NCBI GenBank assembly: GCA_012514315.1
Contig: JAAZAN010000138.1
Location: 1 to 39,171 of the forward strand
From: Chloroflexota bacterium
GTDB taxonomy: Bacteria > Chloroflexota > Anaerolineae > B4-G1
Direction of reading: 5' to 3'
DNA: 39,171 nucleotides
This document shows positions 23,553-31,852 of the stretch, in pieces. The translations under genes and the position numbers were made by a program. The stretch's first letter is position 1. Each line of letters opens with the position of its first letter. The notes beneath the pieces are model-generated. The model saw only the letters and a list, made by a program, of their open reading frames with translations. It searched no databases and was not told the DNA's origin.

Positions 23553-25214
23553 ATGCAGCCCATCGATCTTTCGTATGTCAAGACATATCCCATCGCAGAA
23601 CGCCCCAACCTGGTCAAATTGACCGATCTGATCGCGCCTGACAAAGCGCCCCCACGATTCGAGGGCACAGATCTGGACGTGGTGGTTGAGCACATTATTG
23701 CGGCGCGGCGCGCGGCGCGCCCAGTCATCTGGATGATGGGAGCCCACGTGATCAAGTCAGGCCTGTCGCGCATATTGATCGACCTAATGGAACGCGGCAT
23801 CGTGACTCACGTGGCCGGAAACGGGGCTGTCTCCATACACGACTTCGAGCTGGCATTGATCGGTGAGACAAGTGAGGATGTGCCCCGTGGTCTGGAGGAC
23901 GGCACATTCGGCATGGCCGAGGAGACCGGCAGTCTGATGCATCGGGCGATTCAGAGCGGCGCCCGCGATGGGTTGGGCTATGGGACAGCTCTGGGACGCT
24001 TCATTGCCGAGAATGAGGCACGGTTTCCCCACCGTGAGATAAGCGTCCTGTACAACGCGTACACGCTGGGCATCCCGGCCACCATTCACGCTACAGTTGG
24101 CACAGACATCATTCACCAACATCCGGACGCCAATTTCGCCGCGCTCGGCGCAACCAGTGGCACGGACTTCCGGCTCTTCGTCGCATCAGTGAGTCAGCTC
24201 AACAACGGGGTGTTCCTGAATTTTGGCTCCGCGGTCACAGGCCCCGAGGTATTCCTGAAAGCGCTAACGATCGTGCGCAATCTGGGCTATGTCGTCGAGA
24301 AGATCACGACCGCCAACTTCGATCTGATATCGCTTGGTCCGGATTATCATAGTCCCGTAAGCAAACAGGAGCCCGTCTACTATTACCGTCCACGCAAGAA
24401 CATCATTAACCGCCCGACGGCGATGGGAGGACAAGGATACCATATCGTGGGTGATCACCAAGTCACGATCCCCAACCTGTACCACCGGATCATCTCCCAG
24501 CTTGACCGAGCGGACGTTCATTACGGAGCGCCAGAGCCGCAATTGCCGGACACACACGGCGTCCTGGACGCACTGGTCAGCAGATCACCCTCACTCCAGA
24601 CGAAGCCCGGCGAACAGACGGATCTGCTCCACACACTGACGACGGCCTACCGTGTGATCGCGGACAGTCTGCGCTGTGGAGGAACGCTGTTCCTGGCAGG
24701 CAACGGGGGAAGCATGGCGGATGCGCTCCACATCTCGGGGGAGATGCTGAAATCATACGCACACCGGCGCATACTCCCCGATCGTCTGCGCGATCGTTTG
24801 CTGTCACAGCCTGACGGAGAGCTCCTCGTCCGCAACCTCGAGCCCGGGCTGCGGGCCGTCGTGCTGGGCATCAACCCCTCCCTATCCAGCGCAGTAGCCA
24901 ATGATATGCCAGATCGAGACGTGAATCTGGCCCAGGAACTGGTCGCTAGGGCCAGACCCGGGGATGTCTTTCTGGGCATCAGCACGAGCGGCAATGCCCG
25001 CAATGTGGCATACGCTGCCCAAACGGCACGCGCCCTCGGATTAACCGTCGTCGGTCTGACAGGCTGTGATGGGGGGCGGCTGGTGGAGGTCTCGGACATC
25101 GCTGTTCGCGTGCCTGCGGACCGTACCGACCGGGTTCAGGAACTGCACATTCAATGCTACCACGCGCTCTGCGAGATGCTGGAGCTCGAATTCTTCTCGG
25201 AGGATCAACAATGA
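23553..25214 (+). CDS. Fusion: deoxyhypusine-synthase-like domain plus GmhA-like SIS isomerase
   Basis: A 553-residue two-domain protein. The N-terminal domain (about 18-320) has VIWMMGAHVIKSGLS, GTDIIHQHPDANFAALG and NFGSAVTGPEVFLKAL, and resembles bacterial deoxyhypusine-synthase-like proteins of unknown function. I see no match to the catalytic Lys motif of true DHS. The C-terminal SIS domain (about 355-548) resembles GmhA, the sedoheptulose-7-phosphate isomerase: AGNGGSMADALHISGE, LGISTSGNARNV and ELHIQCYHALCE. The Glu and His equivalent to E. coli GmhA Glu65 and His180 appear as Glu397 and His532. An insert of roughly 20 residues (about 405-430) separates the SIS strands. The ATG at 23553 has AGGA 8 nt upstream. 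The stop overlaps the methyltransferase start (ATGA). The substrate is probably a phosphosugar or its derivative. Confidence 0.75.
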   Translation: MQPIDLSYVKTYPIAERPNLVKLTDLIAPDKAPPRFEGTDLDVVVEHIIAARRAARPVIWMMGAHVIKSGLSRILIDLMERGIVTHVAGNGAVSIHDFELALIGETSEDVPRGLEDGTFGMAEETGSLMHRAIQSGARDGLGYGTALGRFIAENEARFPHREISVLYNAYTLGIPATIHATVGTDIIHQHPDANFAALGATSGTDFRLFVASVSQLNNGVFLNFGSAVTGPEVFLKALTIVRNLGYVVEKITTANFDLISLGPDYHSPVSKQEPVYYYRPRKNIINRPTAMGGQGYHIVGDHQVTIPNLYHRIISQLDRADVHYGAPEPQLPDTHGVLDALVSRSPSLQTKPGEQTDLLHTLTTAYRVIADSLRCGGTLFLAGNGGSMADALHISGEMLKSYAHRRILPDRLRDRLLSQPDGELLVRNLEPGLRAVVLGINPSLSSAVANDMPDRDVNLAQELVARARPGDVFLGISTSGNARNVAYAAQTARALGLTVVGLTGCDGGRLVEVSDIAVRVPADRTDRVQELHIQCYHALCEMLELEFFSEDQQ

Positions 25215-26437
25215 CGACGATCAGCCCTCGGGAGCGCGTCCTGGCCTCTTTGCAGCATCGGGAACCCGACCACATCCCTATCGACCTCGGCGGAATGCGT
25301 TCCACAGGTATTATGGCGGTGGCCTACAATCGTCTCAAAGCCTATCTGGGCCTCACGGACGGCCAGACGAAGATGTTCGATCTGATGCAGCAACTGGCGC
25401 TTCCCGAGCCAACTGTTCTGGATCGGTTCCACGTCGATGTCGTCCCACTCCCACGGCCTTCCTGGGGGCTCGACACAGACAACCCGAGATGGAAGCCCTG
25501 GGTTTTGCCCGACGGGTCCCCGGCCATTGTGCCGGATGGATTCGATCCAATCCGGAATGAACGGGGAGATTGGGTGGTGCTGAACAGTGAGGGCGTCATG
25601 ACGTCACGGATGCCTGCAGGTGGACTCTACTTCGACGGCGTTGATCATCCGCTGGCCGAGGCTACGACGGCCGAGGAGATCGAGAACTACGAGCTATCCG
25701 TCATCTCGGATAGCGAGCTCGACTGGCTCCGCAGCGCGGCAAGACGGTTATCGGAAACGACCGACAGAGCCATCATGGGCGAGTTTGGGGGCAATATCCT
25801 CGAATCGGGGCAAGGACTGCGGGGGTGGGATCGCTTCATGATCGATCTGGCGCTCGAACCGAAGTTGGCGGACGCGCTGATTCAGAAACTCGTTGACCAC
25901 CATCTCGAGAATCTATCACGATATCTGGATGCGGTCGGGGATACCATACAGATCATCCAGATGGGCGACGATCTGGGCACCCAACAAGGGCCGCAGCTCT
26001 CACCAGCTATGTATCGGAGGTTTATCAAGCCCGCTCACCGCCAGATCTACGACTATGTGAAGAAGCATAGCGACCTGTTCGTCTTTCTCCACACGTGCGG
26101 GAGTATCTACAAGCTCATACCCGATCTGATCGAGGCCGGGGTGGATATACTGAATCCCGTGCAGGTCTCGGCCGTGGATATGGACCCGGCCCGTCTGAAG
26201 CACGATTTTGGCCAAGACGTTGTGTTCTGGGGCGGCGGTGCGGATACTCAGCATGTGTTGCCATTCGCAGACACTCAGGAGATTCGCGACCACGTCCGTC
26301 ACCTCATCGACGTATTTGCTCCCGGCGGCGGGTTTGTATTCTGCCAGGTCCACAATATCCAGGCCAACGTGCCGCCGGAGAATGTGGTGGCCATGTTTGA
26401 GACGGCTATCGAGTGCGGCGGCTATCCCAGGAGCTAG
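25211..26437 (+). CDS. Zinc-type methyltransferase, MtaA/UroD superfamily
   Basis: A 408-residue protein with the UroD TIM-barrel fold (RVLASLQHREPDHIPIDLGG at the start). The motif His294-Thr-Cys296-Gly with a second Cys at 378 (VFCQVHN) fits the zinc motif H-x-C-x(n)-C known from the corrinoid:coenzyme M methyltransferases MtaA and MtbA. It therefore probably moves a methyl group between a corrinoid protein and a thiol or similar acceptor rather than decarboxylating uroporphyrinogen. No corrinoid-binding protein is present in the window. GGAGG precedes the ATG, which overlaps the fusion gene stop. HdrB starts 1 nt after its stop, linking it to thiol/disulfide electron transfer. Confidence 0.85.
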   Translation: MTTISPRERVLASLQHREPDHIPIDLGGMRSTGIMAVAYNRLKAYLGLTDGQTKMFDLMQQLALPEPTVLDRFHVDVVPLPRPSWGLDTDNPRWKPWVLPDGSPAIVPDGFDPIRNERGDWVVLNSEGVMTSRMPAGGLYFDGVDHPLAEATTAEEIENYELSVISDSELDWLRSAARRLSETTDRAIMGEFGGNILESGQGLRGWDRFMIDLALEPKLADALIQKLVDHHLENLSRYLDAVGDTIQIIQMGDDLGTQQGPQLSPAMYRRFIKPAHRQIYDYVKKHSDLFVFLHTCGSIYKLIPDLIEAGVDILNPVQVSAVDMDPARLKHDFGQDVVFWGGGADTQHVLPFADTQEIRDHVRHLIDVFAPGGGFVFCQVHNIQANVPPENVVAMFETAIECGGYPRS

Positions 26438-26438
26438 A

Positions 26439-27266
26439 GTGTCCAGGCTGGCCTTCTATCCCGGTTGCCTCATCCAGCAACGCATACCCGAATATGAGCG
26501 GGCCGCCAGGAGCGTTCTCAACGCTCTGGGGATTGAGCTGGAGATCGTACCCGAGACAGTCTGCTGCGGCGGTCCCATTGCAGAGTCCTTTACCGCGGAC
26601 TGGGTCTACCTGAGCATCTACAATCTGGCGCGGGCCGGCCATCTCGGCCACGACACAGTCGTCACGTTATGTGGCAGTTGCACCAACGCGCTCACCCGTG
26701 CGGCTCAGTTGCTGGCGACACCCGAGACGTCGGCCGAGGCCGCTCGCCGTCTCGAGCCACTGGGGTTATCGGCGCCCGGTCACATTGAGGTGTATCACCT
26801 GCTGCGCGTCCTCGCGGATCACGAGCAGGAGCTACGCGACCGGATTGTGCGTCCGTTGATGCTGCGAGTCGCGCTGAACAACCCATGCCAGGTTTTTCGG
26901 CCCGGTCAGACGATGGCTTTCGATGACCCGATGCATCCGCAGGTGATGCGGCAACTGATCGAGGCGACAGGAGCGGAGATCGTTGAATATGGCAGTGAAG
27001 ATGAGTGTTGCGGTGCAACGCTCTACCTGTCCGACCGCAAACTGTCGCTGGCAGCGGGCCGCAGGAAGCTAGAGGCTGTTCACGGGGTGGACGCACTGGT
27101 GTACGCGTGCGGCAACTGTCACCTGCTGTTGCGGCATTTCCAGCACGCCGTGATCCGGGGCCAACCCGACCTGCGACAGAAAACGCTGTTGTTACCGCAA
27201 GTTCTCGGACTCGCGATGGGACTGCCCGAATCGAAACTCGGGCTCCGGGAAGGCGAGTGGCTATGA
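26439..27266 (+). CDS. hdrB: HdrB-like CCG-domain protein
   Basis: A 275-residue protein with two complete CCG domains: Cys10-x31-Cys42-Cys43-x34-Cys78-x2-Cys81, and Cys150-x39-Cys190-Cys191-x32-Cys224-x2-Cys227. These match the cysteine motif of heterodisulfide reductase subunit B, which binds non-cubane [4Fe-4S] clusters that cleave disulfides. The same domain occurs in GlpC- and LutA-type oxidoreductases. I chose GTG 26439 because CAGGAG lies 5 nt upstream and the family N-terminus (FYPGC) follows at once. The longer frame from 26208 lies inside the methyltransferase gene. It is coupled to HdrC by an ATGA overlap. Confidence 0.9.
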   Translation: MSRLAFYPGCLIQQRIPEYERAARSVLNALGIELEIVPETVCCGGPIAESFTADWVYLSIYNLARAGHLGHDTVVTLCGSCTNALTRAAQLLATPETSAEAARRLEPLGLSAPGHIEVYHLLRVLADHEQELRDRIVRPLMLRVALNNPCQVFRPGQTMAFDDPMHPQVMRQLIEATGAEIVEYGSEDECCGATLYLSDRKLSLAAGRRKLEAVHGVDALVYACGNCHLLLRHFQHAVIRGQPDLRQKTLLLPQVLGLAMGLPESKLGLREGEWL

Positions 27267-27643
27267 AGCACCCCGACGAGTGTATTCGATGTGGCGCCTG
27301 CGTCGAGGTATGTCCGGTCGAGCGCTTAGGTGGTCACGCGATCGTCACGTTCCTGAAGGACCCCGATGCTCGCAACTACTCCGTGTGGCTGTGTTCATCG
27401 TGTTGGCGGTGTCACGAATCCTGTCCTGTCCATGTCGATATCTACGGGTTGATGATGCAGGAACGGCAGCATGAAGCCGCACCCGCAGGCTATGCAGAGG
27501 CCTATGCCAACGTACTGGCTTGTGGCCTGGCCCTGCCGATCACCCAGGATGAGCTGGACTCGCTGCGCCAGGCATGGGATTTGGAGGCTGTCCGTCTGCC
27601 TCCCGCGCACGTGGCGAGACGCCTGCTGGGCTGTCCAGATTGA
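27263..27643 (+). CDS. hdrC: HdrC-like ferredoxin subunit
   Basis: A 126-residue soluble protein with two [4Fe-4S] motifs: Cys7-x2-Cys10-x2-Cys13-x3-Cys17 and Cys44-x2-Cys47-x2-Cys50-x3-Cys54. A helical C-terminus follows. This is the layout of heterodisulfide reductase subunit C, which passes electrons to HdrB. The ATG overlaps the HdrB stop by 4 nt. Longer in-frame starts lie inside hdrB and were not used. No HdrA flavoprotein is encoded here. The DHOD-like flavoprotein 144 nt downstream could be the electron partner. Confidence 0.9.
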   Translation: MKHPDECIRCGACVEVCPVERLGGHAIVTFLKDPDARNYSVWLCSSCWRCHESCPVHVDIYGLMMQERQHEAAPAGYAEAYANVLACGLALPITQDELDSLRQAWDLEAVRLPPAHVARRLLGCPD

Positions 27644-27787
27644 GGTTGCGGTTGGTGCAAATGGCGGGAATCCAGTAATATATGATAGATGCTGATCGAG
27701 TACACGCAGAAGTGACGCATCACCGTATCCCAAGGCCACGCCGCACATCACACCGCTGCTATCCGGAAATATAGAAGGAGTGTTCCG

Positions 27788-28786
27788 ATGGCGAATCTTG
27801 GTACCACCTACATGGGCGTCGAGTTGCGGAACCCGATCGTCGCAGCCGCCAGTTCCCTCACGTCAAGCCTGGACACCATCCAGCAGTTGGAGCGCGTCGG
27901 CGCTGGAGCGATCGTGATCAACTCACTGTTTGAAGAGGAAATCGAGTTGGAGCGGATGCAGTTCGAGGAGGACCTGACCGCGTTCGACAACCTGCATCCA
28001 GAGATGATCCGTGTCTTTCCAGAGCTCGAGCACGGGGGGCCCAAAGAGCACCTCCTGTACGTCAAGAAGGCCAAACGGAGGGCCGGCATCCCCGTCTTCG
28101 CCAGCCTGAACGCCGTTCACCGAGAGACGTGGATCGACTATGCGATTCAGCTTGCCGATACCGGCGTCGATGGCCTTGAGCTGAACTTCTACGCCACGCC
28201 GACGGAGTTCGGCGTGGAGGCAGCGACCATTGAGGCGGAACAGGTTGCTATTGTCCGGGAGGTCGCTCAGGCTGTATCGATCCCGGTCAGCGTGAAGCTA
28301 AGCGCTTTCTACACCAATCCGCTACACGTCATTCACCGCCTTAAGGAAGCCGGAGCAGCCGGCTTCGTGCTCTTTAACCGATTCTTCCAGCCCGACATCG
28401 ATCCGGAGCGAGAGGAGCCAGCGTTCCCACTCAATCTCAGCGAGGAAGGCGACTACGGCTTATCTCTGCGGTTCACGGGCCTACTATACGGACGTCTGAC
28501 CGGAGATATCTGCTGCAACACCGGTGTTTTCACCGGCCTGGATGTCGTCAAGCTCATTCTGGCAGGCGCTACCTGCGTTCAGGTAGCCAGTACGCTATAC
28601 AAGAACCAGATCGTCCACCTGGGCACGATGGTAGATGAGCTGGATGATTGGATGGATCGCAAAGGATACGGAGAGCTGGCGGAGTTCCGGGGCAAGCTGA
28701 GCCAGGAACAGAGCCACGACCCATGGGCCTATACGCGGGCTCAGTACGTCAGGCTGCTGCTCCGACCAGATCCACTGGGGGGCTAG
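27788..28786 (+). CDS. Dihydroorotate-dehydrogenase-like flavoprotein
   Basis: A 332-residue FMN-type TIM-barrel protein. The start LGTTYMGVELRNPIVAAASS is typical of DHOD-like proteins. Further segments are GAGAIVINSLFEEEIE, VSVKLSAFYTNP, AGAAGFVLFNRFFQ and ILAGATCVQVASTLYKN, the last forming the usual phosphate-binding end of the barrel. Such proteins are often separate from pyrimidine synthesis, and no pyr genes lie nearby. GAAGGAG lies 8 nt before the ATG. In this context it may supply or accept electrons for HdrBC, which is inference. Its TAG stop shares the palindrome CTAG with the convergent DUF3159 gene. Confidence 0.85.
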   Translation: MANLGTTYMGVELRNPIVAAASSLTSSLDTIQQLERVGAGAIVINSLFEEEIELERMQFEEDLTAFDNLHPEMIRVFPELEHGGPKEHLLYVKKAKRRAGIPVFASLNAVHRETWIDYAIQLADTGVDGLELNFYATPTEFGVEAATIEAEQVAIVREVAQAVSIPVSVKLSAFYTNPLHVIHRLKEAGAAGFVLFNRFFQPDIDPEREEPAFPLNLSEEGDYGLSLRFTGLLYGRLTGDICCNTGVFTGLDVVKLILAGATCVQVASTLYKNQIVHLGTMVDELDDWMDRKGYGELAEFRGKLSQEQSHDPWAYTRAQYVRLLLRPDPLGG

Positions 28787-29466
28787 AAGCCCCGCTCCTG
28801 GCCGCTCCAAGGGGGCGCCGCAGCCGCCACATACTCCTGGACGCTGGGACCTGCGAGTTGTCTCAGGCGCCACGTTCCGTACAGATAGCTCGCGACTAAG
28901 AGCACGATCGTAGCCGGCCATCCCAGGACAATATTGACCCCGGCAATAACCGTTGCGGATGCGCCCAAGAAGAGCGCGATCTGTACTGCCAGCTTGGCGG
29001 CGAAAAAGAGCGTCCAGAACCCGGTCACCTCGCTGTAGGCTGGACGGACCCGGGCGTGCCAATACCAGCCCAGCGGCCAGCCGCGCACGATGTGACTCGT
29101 CAATGCCACCAGAGGGCGCCGCACCGCCACACTGACCAGACACACCAGCACGGTCGCAGCCCCACCGATGATATCGGGAAGAAAGTAACCCTCAGCACGC
29201 TGAAGCAACCACGCCAACAAAACAGCGATACCGACGCCAGCCAACCCAGCAATGGCATACGCTACCGGGTGTCGCTTCGCTATACGCCATCCTGTGAACA
29301 GCAGGGCGAGCGCCAACGCCACCCCTGCAGCATACCTGAATCCCACTATGGCGTTGGCCACTGCAAAGATAACAGGCGGCACGAGCGCATCGATAAGATG
29401 GCTGCGCCCTCCCATCACTGTGCGCAGTTCTTCTACAATCTCGCGCCCTCTCCCCATTCCCGCCAT
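28783..29466 (-). CDS. DUF3159-like membrane protein
   Basis: A 227-residue protein with about six hydrophobic helices. HLIDALVPPVIFAVANAIVG and YFLPDIIGGAATVLVCLVS resemble DUF3159 proteins, best known from Actinobacteria and of unknown function. Later helices include GFWTLFFAAKLAVQIALFL. The ATG at 29466 follows GAGGT closely. A second ATG at 29457 is possible. The gene has its own TTGACA promoter. Confidence 0.75.
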   Translation of the reverse strand: MAGMGRGREIVEELRTVMGGRSHLIDALVPPVIFAVANAIVGFRYAAGVALALALLFTGWRIAKRHPVAYAIAGLAGVGIAVLLAWLLQRAEGYFLPDIIGGAATVLVCLVSVAVRRPLVALTSHIVRGWPLGWYWHARVRPAYSEVTGFWTLFFAAKLAVQIALFLGASATVIAGVNIVLGWPATIVLLVASYLYGTWRLRQLAGPSVQEYVAAAAPPWSGQERGF

Positions 29467-29496
29467 ATGACCTCACTCACCATCCGGTATGCGAGA

Positions 29497-29524
29497 ATGA
29501 TATCCCACATACCCCGGTTGTCAA
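29497..29524 (-). promoter_or_regulatory. Promoter of the DUF3159 gene
   Basis: On the minus strand TTGACA (29519-29524), a 16-bp spacer and TATCAT (29497-29502), giving a leader of about 24 nt before the ATG at 29466. Confidence 0.7.
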
Positions 29525-29602
29525 CGGGTTCGCAAAGGATCGACGGATTCGTGCTCGAGTTAACGCTCTGCACCGCAGAGGGCACAGGTAGAACAGCGGG
29601 CA

Positions 29603-29630
29603 TTGACTTGCCGACCAAGCAGCCTATACT
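29603..29630 (+). promoter_or_regulatory. Promoter of the DUF1295 gene
   Basis: TTGACT (29603-29608), a 16-bp spacer and TATACT (29625-29630). The predicted start near 29637 leaves a leader of about 90 nt. Confidence 0.65.
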
Positions 29631-29727
29631 GAGCAGTGGATGCATTGCCAGGCAGCCATTTCGGCAGCGGCATCTCTCAAGACTCTCGTTGATCTAGCCG
29701 ACAGACTGAGTTCAAGGGGGTGATGGA

Positions 29728-30516
29728 ATGTCGTTTCTACAAGTGTATGGTATTGCAGCACTCGCCATCGTTGGACTGATGACCCTGATCTGGATCGTCA
29801 GCCTCATCCTGAGAAACTCGAGCATCGTGGACATCTTCTGGGGGCCAGGGTTCGTGCTGACCGGCTGGATCTACTTCGCGCTGACCCCGGACGGATTTTC
29901 CATACGCAAGTGGATCGTCGCAATCTTGGTCACCGTCTGGGGATTACGGCTGGGCGGCTATATCCTCTACCGCAACTGGGGCAAGCCTGAGGATTTTCGC
30001 TATCGCAAGTTCCGTGAAGACGCAGGCAGCAAGTGGTGGTGGTACAGCTACTTTCAGACGTTCCTGCTACAAGGCGTGCTGATGTGGATTATCTCCATAC
30101 CTCTCCTGGGCGCACAGATCAGCTCAACGCCGGCGAGACTGACGGTGGTCGATGTGATTGGAATCGTCCTGTGGGGAATCGGGTTCTTCTTCGAGTCCGT
30201 CGGCGACCTGCAGATGACCCGCTTCAAGGCCAACCCCGCCAACAGGGGAAAGGTCCTGGACAGCGGTGTCTGGCGCTACACGCGCCACCCCAACTACTTT
30301 GGCGACGCAACCCAGTGGTGGAGCTACTATCTTTTTGCGCTCGCGGCCGGGGCGTATTGGACCGTGTTCAGCCCAGTTATGATGACCCTACTGCTGCTGC
30401 GGGTTTCCGGCGTAGCTCTGTTGGAGAAGACACTCACGGAGACCAAGCCCCAGTACAAGGAGTACATCGAGACAACGAGCGCGTTTTTGCCCTGGTTCCC
30501 CCGCAAGAGGAAGTAG
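29728..30516 (+). CDS. DUF1295 membrane protein (steroid-reductase/ICMT fold)
   Basis: A 262-residue integral membrane protein with about six helices. Family landmarks are SIVDIFWGPGFVLTGW near the N-terminus, WGLRLGGYILYRNWGKPEDFRY in the middle, and the C-terminal GVWRYTRHPNYFGD...WWSYYLFAL core (cofactor or methyl-donor site of the isoprenylcysteine methyltransferase and steroid 5-alpha reductase fold). Members probably modify lipids, but the substrate is unknown. A GGGGGTG ribosome site precedes the ATG. Confidence 0.9.
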   Translation: MSFLQVYGIAALAIVGLMTLIWIVSLILRNSSIVDIFWGPGFVLTGWIYFALTPDGFSIRKWIVAILVTVWGLRLGGYILYRNWGKPEDFRYRKFREDAGSKWWWYSYFQTFLLQGVLMWIISIPLLGAQISSTPARLTVVDVIGIVLWGIGFFFESVGDLQMTRFKANPANRGKVLDSGVWRYTRHPNYFGDATQWWSYYLFALAAGAYWTVFSPVMMTLLLLRVSGVALLEKTLTETKPQYKEYIETTSAFLPWFPRKRK

Positions 30517-30559
30517 CCGCGCGAATCACGGCTTCACGGATGTGGCGCGCCCTCCGCGG

Positions 30560-31852
30560 CTAGGGAGAGGGTACGCTGGTTGCCCGGGCGATCGCGTAGG
30601 TCACCAGGCCATCCTCCCCGGCGTAGAACTGCTCGTAGTCCTGGCCGTTCCAGTCGGGCGTCGGTCCCAGAGTGAAGGGCGCAAACCCCAACACATAGTC
30701 ATCCGCGCTAACCTGCTCATCGTACCATCGCATACGGGCGATGACATCAGCCTTGCTTGCTGGGTCGTAGCCACCGCCGGCGTAGAACTCGCTCACAAAC
30801 AGGGGAATGACCGCGCCCTGCTCGCCGAGTAGCTGGTAGAGGAAGCGATAGCGAAGGCACAATGCGCCGGCCTCTGCAACGACCGGTGCACCGGGAATCC
30901 AGCCGCCGGGCGCGGTCACACCGGTATCCTCGGTAGTCGGATTGCCCTCCCCATCCACGAAGTGGACGTTCCACCACTTATCGATGGGATCATTGCCAAA
31001 GACGCCTTCATGCACAGCGAGGATATGATCACCTGCCTTAGCCCGCCCGAAAACACCCGTGTCCAGGATGGCCAACATATCGCTCCATTCCGGCGTGCCC
31101 GCGTTGAAGCCGAAGATGGCCAGTTTCAGCCCATTGGCCTCGGCAATCTCCATGCACAGCATGGTCACCTGTGCCAGCCGCACGTATGCATCCGCTGACA
31201 CACCGCCGCCCAGCGGCTCATTCGTCAATTCCCAGTAATCCACGGCCTGTCCGAGAGAGGGGTCGTCCTGGATCCGCTCCAGGATCGGTTCCATCAGGAC
31301 CGCGGCATACCAGTCCAGGTCCGTTCCCGGGTCATGGATTAGGGCCGCGCTCTCATGATAGTGGGTGAGACGCCCCACGGTGATCGTCTCCGGACTGATG
31401 CGTCTCACCTCCTTGAGCCAACTCAGATCGTCCACAGCCTTGATGATTCTGAACGGCGCGCCTGCGTCCGCCAGCGCCTGGGTGAAATCCAGGATATGGT
31501 TCGGCCAGATGCCGTGGATCCCCAGCTTGCTCCGATCGGCGAGAGATGGAGGCGCCGGTGGAGACGAGGCGGGTGCAGTCGGCGTCTCCGGGACGGGTGT
31601 CTGGGTCGGGAAGTCGGCGGCCGGAACCCACGTGGCGCTTGCGGTCAGCGTGGGCTGACCGGATGGTGTGACGGATGTCAAGGTCACCGTGGATTGCGTA
31701 GGCAGGGTTGTATCCACCGGCGCGATGGCACCCGGTGAACACGACGCCAGGGAGACAGAGAGCGTCAGCAAGAGCGCCAGCTCCCAGATGGGGCGCGCGG
31801 CGACACATCTCACCCCAGGCATAGGACGCGACCTGTCAGGGACACGGATCAT
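30560..31852 (-). CDS. Glycoside-hydrolase-like lipoprotein
   Basis: A 430-residue exported lipoprotein. A hydrophobic signal ends in the lipobox SLASC with Cys38, followed by a Thr/Pro/Ser-rich linker to about residue 105. The rest looks like a (beta/alpha)8 barrel of GH clan A type. [11 protein letters not shown] places a likely acid/base Glu at 212, and [12 protein letters not shown] a likely nucleophile Glu at 355, the expected spacing for retaining enzymes of that clan. The sugar substrate and GH family cannot be named. The ATG at 31852 overlaps the stop of the second yjbQ-like gene (ATGA), so both are translated from one mRNA. A longer frame to 31924 lies inside that gene. Confidence 0.78.
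   Translation of the reverse strand: MIRVPDRSRPMPGVRCVAARPIWELALLLTLSVSLASCSPGAIAPVDTTLPTQSTVTLTSVTPSGQPTLTASATWVPAADFPTQTPVPETPTAPASSPPAPPSLADRSKLGIHGIWPNHILDFTQALADAGAPFRIIKAVDDLSWLKEVRRISPETITVGRLTHYHESAALIHDPGTDLDWYAAVLMEPILERIQDDPSLGQAVDYWELTNEPLGGGVSADAYVRLAQVTMLCMEIAEANGLKLAIFGFNAGTPEWSDMLAILDTGVFGRAKAGDHILAVHEGVFGNDPIDKWWNVHFVDGEGNPTTEDTGVTAPGGWIPGAPVVAEAGALCLRYRFLYQLLGEQGAVIPLFVSEFYAGGGYDPASKADVIARMRWYDEQVSADDYVLGFAPFTLGPTPDWNGQDYEQFYAGEDGLVTYAIARATSVPSP

Noticed and set aside
23490-23553. Longer start for the fusion gene at 23481
   Set aside because: The extra residues are not family-like, and AGGA precedes the ATG at 23553.
25211-26437. Annotation as uroporphyrinogen decarboxylase (HemE)
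   Set aside because: The zinc motif and redox gene neighbours fit MtaA-type methyltransferases better, and no heme genes lie nearby.
27644-27787. Separate promoter before the DHOD-like gene
   Set aside because: TTGGTG and TAATAT are 18 bp apart but weak, so the gene may equally be read from the upstream operon. Left uncalled.
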